DNA of 64,000 bases from Apium graveolens. Its lineage: Eukaryota > Streptophyta > Magnoliopsida > Apiales > Apiaceae. The stretch covers positions 43,388,192-43,452,191 of the forward strand of contig NC_133657.1 of the NCBI RefSeq assembly GCF_009905375.1. The letters are read 5' to 3'. The position numbers were made by a program, and so were the translations under genes. Positions 36,067 to 48,300 of this stretch are shown piece after piece; position 1 is the first letter of the stretch; each line of letters opens with the position of its first letter. Under the pieces are notes generated by a model, which was not told the origin of the DNA, made no database searches, and saw only the letters and a program-made list of their open reading frames with translations.

Positions 36067-37585
36067 TATTGGACCACATACATCACTATGAATAAGTTCT
36101 AATCATTCGATGGCCCTTTCACCTTGTTTGGTAAAAGGAGCTTTAGCTATTTTGCCAATGAGAAGATTTGCATTCTTCGTATGATTCAAAATCAAACATA
36201 TCCAAGTAACCATCTTTATGTAATTTGGAAATGCGTTTCTTATTTATGTGACCTGAACGACAATGCCAAATGTATGTTTGATTTAAGTCTTTCATCTTAA
36301 TACATTTATTATCATTATTTATATTATAGACAGGAGTATCTAAATCAAGAACATATAAACCATTAAACAAACGTGCAACCACATAGGTAACATTATTGAA
36401 TGAAAAGGAACAACTATTGTTCTGAATCAAAAATGAAAAACCTTTGTTATCCAAACAAGAAACCGAAATAATGTTTCTGCATATCGCAAGCACGTAAAAA
36501 TATTTATCTAGTTCTAAAACAATCCCAGTGGGAAACGATAAAGGATAAGTCCCTACAGCTAAAGCAACAACCTTTGCTCCATTGCCAACTCGTAGGTCGA
36601 CTTCTCCCTTCGTCAATGTCCTACTTCCCTGCAGTTCCTGAACATTTATACAAATGTGAGAACCACATCTAGTATCTAATACCCAAGATGTAGAAGTAGA
36701 CAAGTTGACTTTTATAACATAAATACCTGAATGAGAAGCAGCAATAGCAGCCTTCTTCTTCTTAGATCCTCCAAATAAGCATGACAGTTCCTCTTCCAAT
36801 GACCTGGTTTCTTGCAATAGTGACAATCATCAACCTTTGGAACACCACCTTTAGGCTTCAAACCCTTGGTCAGAACAGGTTTCAGATTGGCATTAGATTT
36901 AGACCTCATCTTCATCTTGCCTTTCCATTTACCCTTTTCCTTTGGCCTTCCCCTTATTCACCATCAACATGGGAGCAAGGGACGCCTTTTGAACATTGGT
37001 CTCAGCAGTTTTCAACATAGCCAACAATTCGGTGGGGTTCTTATCTATCTCACTCATATTGTAATTCATCAAAAATTGAGAATAGCTGTAGTTTAAAGAT
37101 TGCAAAATAAGATCAGTCTGGTGCTCCACATCAATCGAGGCACCCAACTTGGCAAGGTACTCAATATACCATATCATTGTCAGAATATGTGGTCCAACAG
37201 ATTCTCTCTGCTTACATGCATGTAACGATTTGAAGGTATCAAACCTCTTCTGACGAGCCTGTCCTTCAAACATACATTTAAGGTGCTCAATCATAACATA
37301 CGAATCCATATTCTCATGTTGTTTATGAAGTTCAACACTCATGGTCGCTAATATGAGACATTGAACATATGTGTCATCATCGATATGTTTCTGATAAACA
37401 TTATGTTGAGCACGGGATGCTCCTTCAGGGAGGGGTGCAGGGCGAGGGATATCAATTACATAGAGCTTGCACTCTTGTTTGAGGACAATCCTCAAGTTCC
37501 TCTGCCAGTCAAGGAAGTTTGTTCATGTCAGCTTATCCTTCTCAAGGACTGATCGCACAGAGAAGTTGTTTGAATTGTTTGCCAT
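36067..37585 (-). pseudogene. Copia gag-protease-integrase N-terminus (5' half of polyprotein)
   Basis: On the - strand the start MANNSNNFSVRSVLEKDKLT at 37585 matches the + copy but meets a TGA about 20 codons in. Gag then reads on (NFLDWQRNLRIVLKQECK to about 36929). The zinc knuckle CHYCKKPGHWKRNC is in another frame (36712-36915). Protease reads WVLDTRCGSHIC, with the catalytic DTG changed to DTR. The integrase zinc region (WHCRSGHINKKRISKLHKDG) and LELIHSDVCGP follow, up to the gypsy C insertion. It continues at 14400 downward. Stops and frameshifts at about 36929, 36826 and 36143 add to the loss of the protease active site. Confidence 0.92.
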
Positions 37586-39344
37586 TTTGATATCTATAAT
37601 GTTTAGGTGCATAAGATAAATTATGTTCAAGTGATTATTTATATATATTCAAAATATATATATATTCCACTATTTTTATCAAATTAATAAGCCTAACTAT
37701 TAATTTGGAAAGAATATCTTCTGTATAATTTCTAGTGAGCCAAGATTCAAATTTCACAACATTTTAGTTCAGCTTTGGCTTTACTCCTAAAATATGATTC
37801 AATAAGGTAGATAACATTTGTCAATTATATCAACTATATAACTCTTGAATAGTTTAGTGGAACAACATTTATTCATATTTATCCAATAAATTGCACCAAA
37901 CTCTATGCCTCTAAGTTCACAATCCTATTGTGGTAACTTAGTTAAGTCAAACCCAAAGGTCTAAAAAGTATCATATAGTTTAACACGCCGTCCCATGATA
38001 GATGGGAGTACTTCGCTCTGGCAAACCCACTCATTATCGATCTAGGGGTTAACGCGTTGGACATATTGGAAGGCATCTAAATAACTTAATATAAACATTA
38101 GGGTTTAGTTAGTATTATAACGATCATGATCCCATCATAAAGAGATTCCTAATTTTTCCTTGAATAAAATACTTCAAATCAATACTCGTCAATGGTGATT
38201 TCTAGATAGTGGAAGAGTCACATCGGTCTCGCTTAAAACCCACAGCCTTACAAGTTCAATGAACCCGTTGTTGACAAAATCGCCCCATGTCGGAAATAAA
38301 GAAGATTTGTATTTCATTCCGTGTTTCATAAACACGAGAAACTCATAATAGTTTGTAAATTTCAAAATCTTGAGTCATTACAGATTTTATGTTATTTAGC
38401 AGGCATGGCATGGGTGACGTATCTAATACATACATTCATGCATGATTAATCTAATTAAAGCATGCATCATTAGCTATTCTATATATACATTCATACATCA
38501 ATATGTAAAGTACGGTATGTAAACGTGCTTGGTTATGGCCTTTATCCTATGTGATCCTTTCAAGCTAATGAAAGGATCTAGGTCAATCTATGGTGAATAA
38601 TATATATACAATTACAATTACAAGTCTTCATTCTTCTTGTCTCGATTGCTACTTCTTCTCTTGGATCATGCCTCCTTGAAGTACATTACATTAAAACAAC
38701 CTATACTACTGTACTTATATAAGTAAACTCGAGTTACATTCGAGATAAAAGAATTACAAAGAATAAATGATATACAAGTCGTATTTAGAAACCAAAATCA
38801 TAAATAAAAAACCATTAACTAAAGGTTCTTATAACCATAACCACACACCATGATATCACATGACACATAACAAAATACTTATAATCTTAACATGGTATCA
38901 CATATCATAGTTCAGACTATATAATCAAACATAATATATTTACCAAAATTCAGAAAATTAAAATTAGCTTTCTAAAAACTAAAAATCGTTGTTTCGAGGC
39001 CTGTAACGACATCCAATGGCTTACAGACGCGAACCTGATGCTGTCAGCCTTGCTCAGTGACCCGATTCCAGTCGAAAAACACATATCATTTGCAAAAATT
39101 GGACACTAGACACAGATCACCAAATCTGTTTAACCTTTTTCAGAAATCGCATCGTATACAATCTCTATAATAAAAACAAAGTATATCATATATACTCACA
39201 CAACAATACATAAAACCATCACATGATAATAAAATACATCATGGATATTATATATATAGGCATATACACACACCAAAAATTATATACATGCTCACTTATA
39301 TTAAAATTGTAAACATACAACCGAATTAAAACGTTTCGCAAGTA
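37586..39344 (-). other. Untranslated leader of inverted copia
   Basis: This region corresponds to the leader of the + copy. The segment 38110-38420 is strikingly similar to 25420-25700 in reverse complement, over both the short frame and the bases after it. The two perfect hairpins of the + copy are missing, but the enclosing stem is kept at 37918-37932. No standard domain is encoded. Confidence 0.75.
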
Positions 39345-39356
39345 GCTCTGATGCCA
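39345..39356 (-). other. Primer-binding site of inverted copia
   Basis: On the - strand it reads TGGCATCAGAGC, one base from the LTR, as in the + copy. Confidence 0.88.
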
Positions 39357-39357
39357 T

Positions 39358-40847
39358 TGTTGGGATTCATGACACAAACGCAGCGGAAAAATAAAAAATA
39401 AATATGAAAAATGAAATCCCACATGCAGGATCCATGCGAAACAAGACATTTAATTCAGAGATTAGATGTTTACCTTAATAAAGCTTTCCTTCTGATTGTG
39501 ATGAATGTACAGATCTTGATGAACCAATACAGCAGCCCTCCTTTCGAAGATCTGCTCTCCAAGGTATCCACACGAACGCCCGATCGTCCAACGATCACCG
39601 GAGCCAATACTAGCCGATTTGCTTGCCTCTTTTCTCTATCTCTCTCTAGCCTCTCTAAGATGTAGAGCTGCTAGGGTTTTCTCAAAAATGTGATGTGTCA
39701 ACCAAACCCTAAAAATATATATCTTAATGTATATACAGGGAGAGAGGATTTGGGCCTAACCCTAATCTTAATGGGCTTCTAAAAGGACCCATTCTGATTT
39801 TGGGTTTATTTTACTATTCAATTTGAATTCTAATATATATACAATTGATCAAGTATCACTTAATTAATTATATAATTAAATTCGAATTAACAATAAAATA
39901 TTTAAATTCATAATTTAAATAACATTCCGCTTTAAACGTTCTTTGCGTGTGACCCTTTAGGTTATTATTACGTTGGCAATAATTTTATTTTCTAACAATA
40001 AAATTATAAACAATGAGTGGCATCTAGTAATACATCATTGCTCCCCAAGTATTAATAATAATTGATGATTCAGTTAAATATTTCATGAATAATGTATAAT
40101 ATAATATAATCCCTTTAGCCTTATCTTATAGATCAAACTCGAGGCATGCATTGAGTCATCCTCTACAAGCATTTAATCCTTCTTTCCTTGATCAATGAGT
40201 AAACTATTAAACAAATCACTATTTGAGCATGACCATGTATTTTATAGTCTTACTCAATCAAGAGGCCAATAATATCACTCCTTTAATAAAGGAGGGCTAA
40301 ATCCCATCTAGATCATTCATATTTCTCATATGATTCATAATATACCCAATGTCTACTTTTATTATTACCCGGTCAATGATAACTTTCAATAGTATCAAAG
40401 TATATTAATTCTCATATAGAAATATAATGATTTCAGGTCAAAGGACCAATACATCATTATCACTGTGAGATTAAATTATGACACTTTAAACATGTAATAT
40501 CTCACAACGGGTCAATCCAACACCATGTATTTAATACTTGTGCCTTTGTTTTGACTTTAGTATCAGCATACCTATGATCAATGAGATTTGATTATCAGTC
40601 AACAAACACACTAGTCTCAATATATTTATTATCATCCCTTAAAAATAATACTTGACTAGAGTCCTTTAGGAATATCAATACTATTCTCATAATCTCATTT
40701 CTAAATCACAGATTTAGAGATATAGATTTACATATCATATTCCAAGTACATTTATTAATCTAATATTTTATAGCAAAAAATAAAGATATAATAAATTACT
40801 AAATAATAATCCATAGAATCATAATTAATAATCCAAATGTTTCATAA
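39358..40847 (-). repeat. 5' LTR of inverted copia, outer end truncated
   Basis: It matches 10436-11907 at an offset of about 28.9 kb. The last 42 bp that should follow (cf. 11908-11949) are absent, and SIRE sequence starts at about 40848. Chance frames at 39219-39449 and 39411-39665 fall in it or at its edge. Confidence 0.85.
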
Positions 40848-41803
40848 CCCTAGCAGAAATTGCATTAGCAATATATGTTAGGAGTACAATTGCCAATGAT
40901 CCTGTCATAGAAGAGGCAAGTATAGCACATTTAGGTGACAGTATGGTGCAAGACACATAAGGGTTTGAGACTCGTGCACATGACAGTAACCCAGTCAAAT
41001 CCCCTCTAATTCAATTGGAGGTTCCCACTACATGTAAGGAACAACAACTTGTCACAAACACAGAGAAATCTGTGATTCTAACTGTGACTCCTGTCACAGG
41101 TGGTTCTGACCCTCAACCCTCAACCTTTCAACCTCAACAATTACACTTAATCTCCCAATGGCTCCCAGAAACTGTAAATCAACCTTCAACCATTGAAGAT
41201 CTTAGAGTTGATTAGCTTGGAGGCCTTGCACAAATATCACAACAGCTAGTCACATTTAACATGTCAAACGAGGACTACCATGCTATCATGTTGATGTTGA
41301 AGAAAATCATGCTAAAATTGTTGATGAAGCTGTTCAGGATGCAAACTGTGATGCTTGGCTGGATAAGAAATTCACTATTGAAATGGGTGTTGTGCTAGCT
41401 CAGTTCAGGGAGGAGTACATCACCATTCTGGGAAGCAATGCGAGATCCCTAACTCCTCAAGAGGTGTATGATGCCATCAATGATGTCTACAAAGCTCAAA
41501 TCAAGGCTTTCAACAATTATAGTAAAGCACTTCAAATGACATTGAATGGACATCAAGAAAAAATTTTGAGAATGGTAAGGGAAAAGATGGATCAAATCAT
41601 CCCCTCTCAGATTCAGATCAAAAACCAATTCAAAACCTTTTCAGAACAAATGTCAAAGTATGATCTCAGTGGGATTGACAAGGGTGTCACACAACTGAAA
41701 GACTCACTTGAAGCCTTGCACAAGGTGGTTCAAGATCACATCATAAACTCCAATGACACAAGGTGGAAGCTGGATCAAAGCACACGGCAAGATACACTCC
41801 TTC
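40848..41803 (+). pseudogene. SIRE extra ORF, middle part (block 2 of 3)
   Basis: Frames at 41015-41215 (KEQQLVTNTEKSVIL) and from 41383 (MGVVLAQFREEYITILGSNA) are separated by a stop and a frameshift. The second reads as a long amphipathic helical segment (YKAQIKAFNNYSKALQMTL, then KILRMVREKMDQIIP and KDSLEALHKVVQDH), probably coiled coil. A peptide IQLEV near 41005-41030 echoes RIQLEV just before the first break (near 10400), suggesting an internal repeat or partial duplication. The reading frame runs straight into the inserted gypsy B LTR at 41804 and resumes at 54763. Confidence 0.7.
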
Positions 41804-44800
41804 TGTGACGCCCTCCAAATCCGGGTTAAAAGTTTGGGGCTCACAACACACACACCACAATATATAAACCTGTATATAAATTATTATAAGCATTAACCCT
41901 TTTACACAACCACGGATCACAACAGGTTAAAGTATGAAAACAAGCCACATCCTTAACTTTTATTACATCATACCAAAACCCAACTAGTTCAACTTACAAT
42001 TGATAATGATATCCTCCTTACAATCTCGCATAACTCGTCTACAACATAAGCTCCTGCTAGCTCGATCCAACTTAACCTGGAATCCTAGCTCGCACGTTGG
42101 ACTGGGAATCCTTGTTATCAACAAATTTTCCTTTTCAACTGTTGAAAACATAAAAATTTTGCAAGAGTGAGCTTACTAGCTCAGCAAGTAATAATAACAG
42201 CAATTGAGGTTAAACAATCACCGAATGAAATGATTCGGAAAAATCAAGTTTCTGAATAAGCAATGATTAGAATTGGATATTCACTTTTCATTTTAAAAAC
42301 CAAGGTTAGGCTGCTGATCAGTCACGCACTAACCCCGAGCAAGGCTCTCAGTTTTGCTCTATATACTGGATCCAAGGCACGCATTGGCCTATTATGACCA
42401 CGAATCTGGCCTGACCACGAATCTGGTCCATATTTATAAAACCATCCAATTCTAAAACAATTCAATATGATAACCAATGTAAATCAATAAGCTGAATCAT
42501 AAACAACATTTATCTTGAAGTATAGGGTGATTCATAACACCATGAAGGCATAACAGGGAATTCAAAAAGATTGGCTTTCAATCAAGGAAAGAATCAGAAA
42601 GTAGAAGACCAAGAGTTCAAGGGTTCCAAGAGTTGGTCTTCTGTTAGACAAGGAATAAGGGTTGGTATGTTAAGAAATTCAATATCAGAATCAGTATGTG
42701 GTAGATATGTATTTGTGGAGTAGTATCGTATGTGTATAGCTCGTATCTGGGAATTCAATAATCAATGGTTTATGAAGAATAAGGCTTATGGCTCAAGACC
42801 AATAAGAATCAGGGTTCAAGGTTAAATAGTTTAAAGTGCTTCCAACATAAAACATGAGTTATTTTGAATAATAGCGACATATTATGAAACAGTTCGAAAA
42901 TGTTTATAATATATCTTAAAAAAGGTTCAGAAGTACTTGCCTTATCATCGATGACTTCCACTTTACTTATACTCATCTAATAGTTTTACTCATCAACCAC
43001 TTTCCTTCTCTTTCTATGCCTTGCTTCTATTTATCAATCACTTGCCTTCTCTTTCTATGCTTCGATTCTATTTATGGATCACTGGTTTCCTCTTCTATGC
43101 CTTGCTAACTCTGCTAGGCATCATAAGTATCTATTAATTATTCATACTCGTATTATTCTAATCGTCACATAGACGTCATATACTTTTATCTACCCTTCGT
43201 TTCACCCAAATCCGATTTACGGATTGAAAGTTATGATTAAAACAGTCAAATCACAACCACATAGGCATATAACGCATCAATCAGTGAGCACGTAACACAT
43301 AACACGTAAGGTATTCGATCAAAATAATTTTTCAAAGAAGATTCGGGGTTAAAATGATCTTCCAGGTATTTAATATAAATTTTTGAACATATTTTGGAAT
43401 TAAAATGGGTCTTCGAATCATTTTATAATTAAATAATAGGGTTCGAATGCCCGAATCTGACTTTAAAATAATTTCATAACAATTATTGAGCCTTGAAAAT
43501 AATTTAAAATAATATTTTAAAGCTCGAAGCTATTTTCGGAATTTTTAAATCAATTTTAAATAATTAAATCTAATTATTAAATCAATTAAAAATAATAAAA
43601 AATTAATTAAATTAATTAATCAATTAATTATAAATTAATCGATTAATTAGAATAATTAAAAACTAATTAAGATTTATTAATAAAAAAATTCGATTTATTT
43701 TTGAATAAATAAATAATTAAAATAATTTCCTGAATTTAAAAATAATTAAATAAACAATTTTTCGGATTTTTTAAAGTAATAGAAATTTCATTTTTAAATA
43801 AAGTAAATAGAAATCCTGTTTTTGTGAATTTTTAAAATAGGAATATAGAATTTGTAAACAAATGAAACTATTAGGGATAAATCTGCAATTGCCCCCCTCC
43901 TTCCCTATCACCTTCTCCGGTGAGTCGCCGCCGATCGGTCGCCATTAACGACGACCACCGAGCTTTCCGGCGACTGGAAAACCAACCCAGAACTGGACCA
44001 AATTCACAGGGAATGATCCTTAGGCTTCCAGAAACACGACCTTGTTATCAAATCGATCAAATAACTAGCGAATCAACCGGAAAATGGTCCTGAAAATTTT
44101 GCCGCCGCCCAGCCCGATTTTCCGGCCAACCCCTTCCAGAAACCCTCTGTTCATCATATTTATACCAATCGGTTCGTTTTTCAACGATCTATTCAATGGT
44201 GAAATCAATTTAAGCTAATAACCCTTACAACAACAACGCCTAAATTTAATTAAGAACATTCAAACTAATTATAAACCCTAATTCGAATTTTAACAGAATT
44301 AAACCCTATTTTCACCATGTTATTGACCTCTATTTCTGACATATAATATACCACATTGATTAGGAGAAAATTATCTACATGATTATGCCATCAGATCACA
44401 CAAACAACATCACGAACAAAAAATCATATTTTAATTTTTAATAAATTTGAAATAAAACAATTTAATAAGAAAAATACCTTGATTTCTGCACTGAAATGGT
44501 TGATTGAATCAGAAAGTATTTTTTGAGAGCTTCGATTTGGTATATTGCACGCCCGAATCGGAGTTCGATAACACCTTCGTTCGTACGTTTGATTATCAAG
44601 AACACGATATAAATTCAGCATTTTCTCTGTATTTTACGGGGTTTTACTGACTGATTATGATTATACAAATTAAATGAAATGATAAAAGGGCTATATATAT
44701 TTTTGGAATATTGGTTCGTTTTGGATCGTTAAATTACTTACTTAGCCGCTAAGTAACTACAAAAACGATCTGATTTGATACCTGTATTGGATAATTATCC

Positions 44801-45338
44801 AAACCGGACTTTTTATAAAACACTTTATACAAAAATAATGTAATAATATCCCGTCTTTCGAGAATACGGGTTTTGTTGATTCACCGAAATGATTACCGTA
44901 TCGAAAATCTTGCGTCGGGCCGCGCACGGGTCAAACCGTAATCCAGATTGAAAAAGTCAAAAAACGGAAAATGTCCGGAATTACCAGATTAGGTTATGAT
45001 GGAGTTTTCGGAATAGTTTTGGGTTGTAAAAACGTAAAACCGGTTGACGTTGGATGATTCTCGGCTTTATAAAATTAATTTTGTAATTATTCAGAAATTA
45101 ATTAATAAGTTCATAAATTAATATAAAATCATATAATACTCCAAAAATTACCAGAAAAATACCTTAATTATCTGTATTTTATTCTGGACATAATAATATT
45201 AACATTCTTATACTTTCCCACATATCAACATCCACATAACAACACCAATCGTCAAATAATTCACCAAAAATCACATAAAAATCATATAATAATCATTTAT
45301 CAATAAAAATAATTACACGCAATATCCCGGATATTACA
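41804..45338 (-). repeat. 3' LTR of gypsy B
   Basis: In + coordinates it starts TGTGACGCCCTCC and ends GATATTACA. A TATA stretch (CTATATATAT, 44691-44700) lies in the expected U3 position for the - strand. It contains several gene-like but spurious short frames. Confidence 0.92.
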
Positions 45339-45339
45339 A

Positions 45340-45350
45340 CCTTCCCCCTT
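45340..45350 (-). other. Polypurine tract of gypsy B
   Basis: On the - strand it reads AAGGGGGAAGG, directly before the 3' LTR. It resembles the purine run at 61-75. Confidence 0.8.
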
Positions 45351-48300
45351 AAAAGGATTTTGTCGTCAAAATCACACTAAGGATCAGATAATGATACGTT
45401 CAAGTATCTCACTTTCATTTTCTCGGGTTGATCCTTTAACCTTACAATTTCACATAAAGTTTCACTCGCAGCATCAATCATTACTTAACACCCTCTCACT
45501 AACATTATACTCTATCTGTTGCTCTTATAACTCGACTCTAGTCTCCATTTATATATAATGGAGCTAAATTACTCTTCCTGAGTATACACGTATGCTAAAT
45601 GTGTGGCGGTGAATCCAACTTACTTACACTTATCCTGACTATTTTACTGTCTCAAAAGGACCAGCGCAATTCTTACTAATTATCTTTTCTTTATAATTCT
45701 AGTAATTCGTACTCATGAACGTTTGCAATAGCTACTGGTTGTTGAACATTATTCCCACATGCTCCTTTATTCAATAACATAGTACGTAATCACTTCCAAT
45801 CGCATTCAGGGCACTTTAATCGTTCTTTTAATCTTCTCGTCCATCTGCGAATGATATACTGAAACCATGGCGTATTCGATTTCTAACTTTCTCGAGATTA
45901 CTCCATAGTTAAGAATTAACGAGAAAATCTCCACTAAATATGACTGACGCACAAACTTATTACCATATTTTATTTTCCTTAAAGCACAATCGAGTATATT
46001 TATCGAACAAAGATCTCTTACCATTTTAAAGAAAGTACACTAACCTGGAGGCATCACCGGCATATTTTTAACCCATATTATTATTTATTTTTGTTCTAAG
46101 GAGTTCTCATACGAAACTGACTGCAATGCTTTCCTTGACGTTTAATCAAATTTAACATTTATTCTTTCTTTATGCCATACTATCAAAGAGTCTTCTTTAA
46201 CATCTATGTCTCGTATCATACCTTCAAAGTAACTTGAATCTCTTGAGTTATCGTCGTTCAACCAAATTCCTATCTTTTTAGTTCCACCTTACTTAATATC
46301 TGTTCATCTAGGAGTAGTACATACCATTCTAGTTCGACATAATTCATCGTATTCTGAATACTCTTGTCAAATTTCAAATCACAGAATATTGATCATCTAC
46401 AATTAGTTTCTGGATCTGATGACGTACCACCACTTCTTCAAGCAGCAACTAACCCACTTATGGGATAAGCTGTTTATTACTAAATGAGAATGATCAGGTT
46501 TAAATAACCTATCAATAATAATGCAATTAACGTTTTCCTCACATTTGGTTCTCAAATAGCATCACCATGACGTTTCTTGGCGAAATATATCCGTCTAATC
46601 TTTGATGTCCCGCCTTAACTCCTTGATACGTGTAACATTTGCTAATCTATCCCACCATTTCTTTCTTCATATCTGGCCACCAATAATTTTCCTCAAAATC
46701 TCTATACATATTGGTACTTCATGGATGGATTGAATATCTTGAGTTGTGAGCTTCTTGTAAAATTCCATTCTTCAATTCTGTCACTGGTGGAATCCCATAT
46801 TCTGAAATAAAATCTGGGAATGCCTTGATCATCCTTTTAAGTATGTATCTCTATAATATATATATATATATATTTCTAACGATAATATCTTGATCTATTA
46901 TTTTCCCTTGACGTTTCTTTACCTTCTCTAGCAATTCTGGCTGAAAAGTCATACTATATATCTTTGCATTGTTAGGTTTGCAAACTCTGGCTTCCAATTT
47001 CATACTATATAAGTTTTTTGACACTGTTAACACGTTCGGTCTTTCCTTTCTGATTAATGCATCTGTTACTATGTTTACTTTTCCTGGCATCTTATGAAGT
47101 TTCTTTATCACCCTTTTGATTCCACTTCCTTTTTTATCTCTGTTCTTTATTCCCATAGCTTATTCAAAACCGAACTCTTGACATTAATACTCATTTTGTT
47201 GTCATATCAAATTAGATATTAATACAAACTTTGATACTCACAACATTCCATTTTGAAGTAAACATCAATCATCTGTATTAATACCACTTTCGATATTTAA
47301 CAACAACCTAAGTATCAACATCAATCAGAAACTGATTTATAACTGTATCTCATACTTTATCCAAAATAGAAATACTTGAAAAATCATTTATTGTATGATT
47401 ATCACAACCATTTAGAAATAAGATGTCCTTTGATAAAACTTTGTTGTAGATGATAACATCTCCTTGATTGTCTAATGAAATCCATATTGGTGTAGTTATT
47501 AATCTCTGCTTTATTCCATCTCCCTTCTTCCTTTCTTCTCGTTGCTTCATCTTTAATATTTAGCTCTTGAAAACATTCTCTTTACTTGTCCATACAAATG
47601 ACTTTTTATTTCTCTTTTCCCTTATGAAAGGAATATTCACCCGAGCAAAAACTCACACATTTGTAGCAATTTCTGAATTCTGCCAGCGTCCTTACTTCTC
47701 CACAATTTCTCATTGTTTTAATTTCAGATTTGAAAGTCACATCAAAATTTGACTTAACTAATTAGAATCGATCTCCATGTAACTGACTATTAATTGGCAT
47801 AATTAGCCAATTAACTTACTTAATTGATCAATTACACCAAGTGATGACTAGCTAAATGAAATCAAAGACCAATTATATATAGACGAATTGGATGTAACAA
47901 CCTCTCTCTAGAATTAAGATCACAATTAATTGGAGTATCAACATGAATATCGCTAACACATAAAAGTATACTTTCCATTATTAAGAGTAGGGCATTTTCC
48001 AGAAAATTTGGGTAGCATCTCCTTTATAATATTGACTACCAATCGGACTCAAGCCAACACCAACAATCAATTAAACAACCAATAATCAATCCTCAAATAT
48101 ACCAATCCACTGCCACCTTCTAAATTCACCATTTTACCACCTCAGGTAATATTAATCAGTGCAACCCATGTCTTTAGTTCAGCCTAGGATTGTAGAGAAC
48201 AATTCTTAATATACCATACCTTTTTTTCATATCTTCTGATTAGAATAGAATACCACTACTGAGTATAATTATAAATTATCCTAGAATTCTTCTCGTTAAT

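Larger units (their letters stand above)
10436..40847 (-). mobile_element. Angela/TAR-like copia element, inverted, split by gypsy C
   Basis: Order on the - strand: 5' LTR (39358-40847), primer-binding site (39345-39356), leader, gag-protease-integrase start (36067-37585), then, after the gypsy C insertion, the rest of integrase, RT and RNase H (11964-14400), polypurine tract and 3' LTR (10436-11949). It belongs to the same family as the intact + copy at 22964-31785, as shown by near-identical protein motifs and LTR starts with GCCCTAGAG. The outer 42 bp of the 5' LTR are missing, so no target duplication can be seen. The two LTRs differ at roughly one base in ten in sampled stretches, which makes it clearly older than the + copy. 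Confidence 0.88.
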
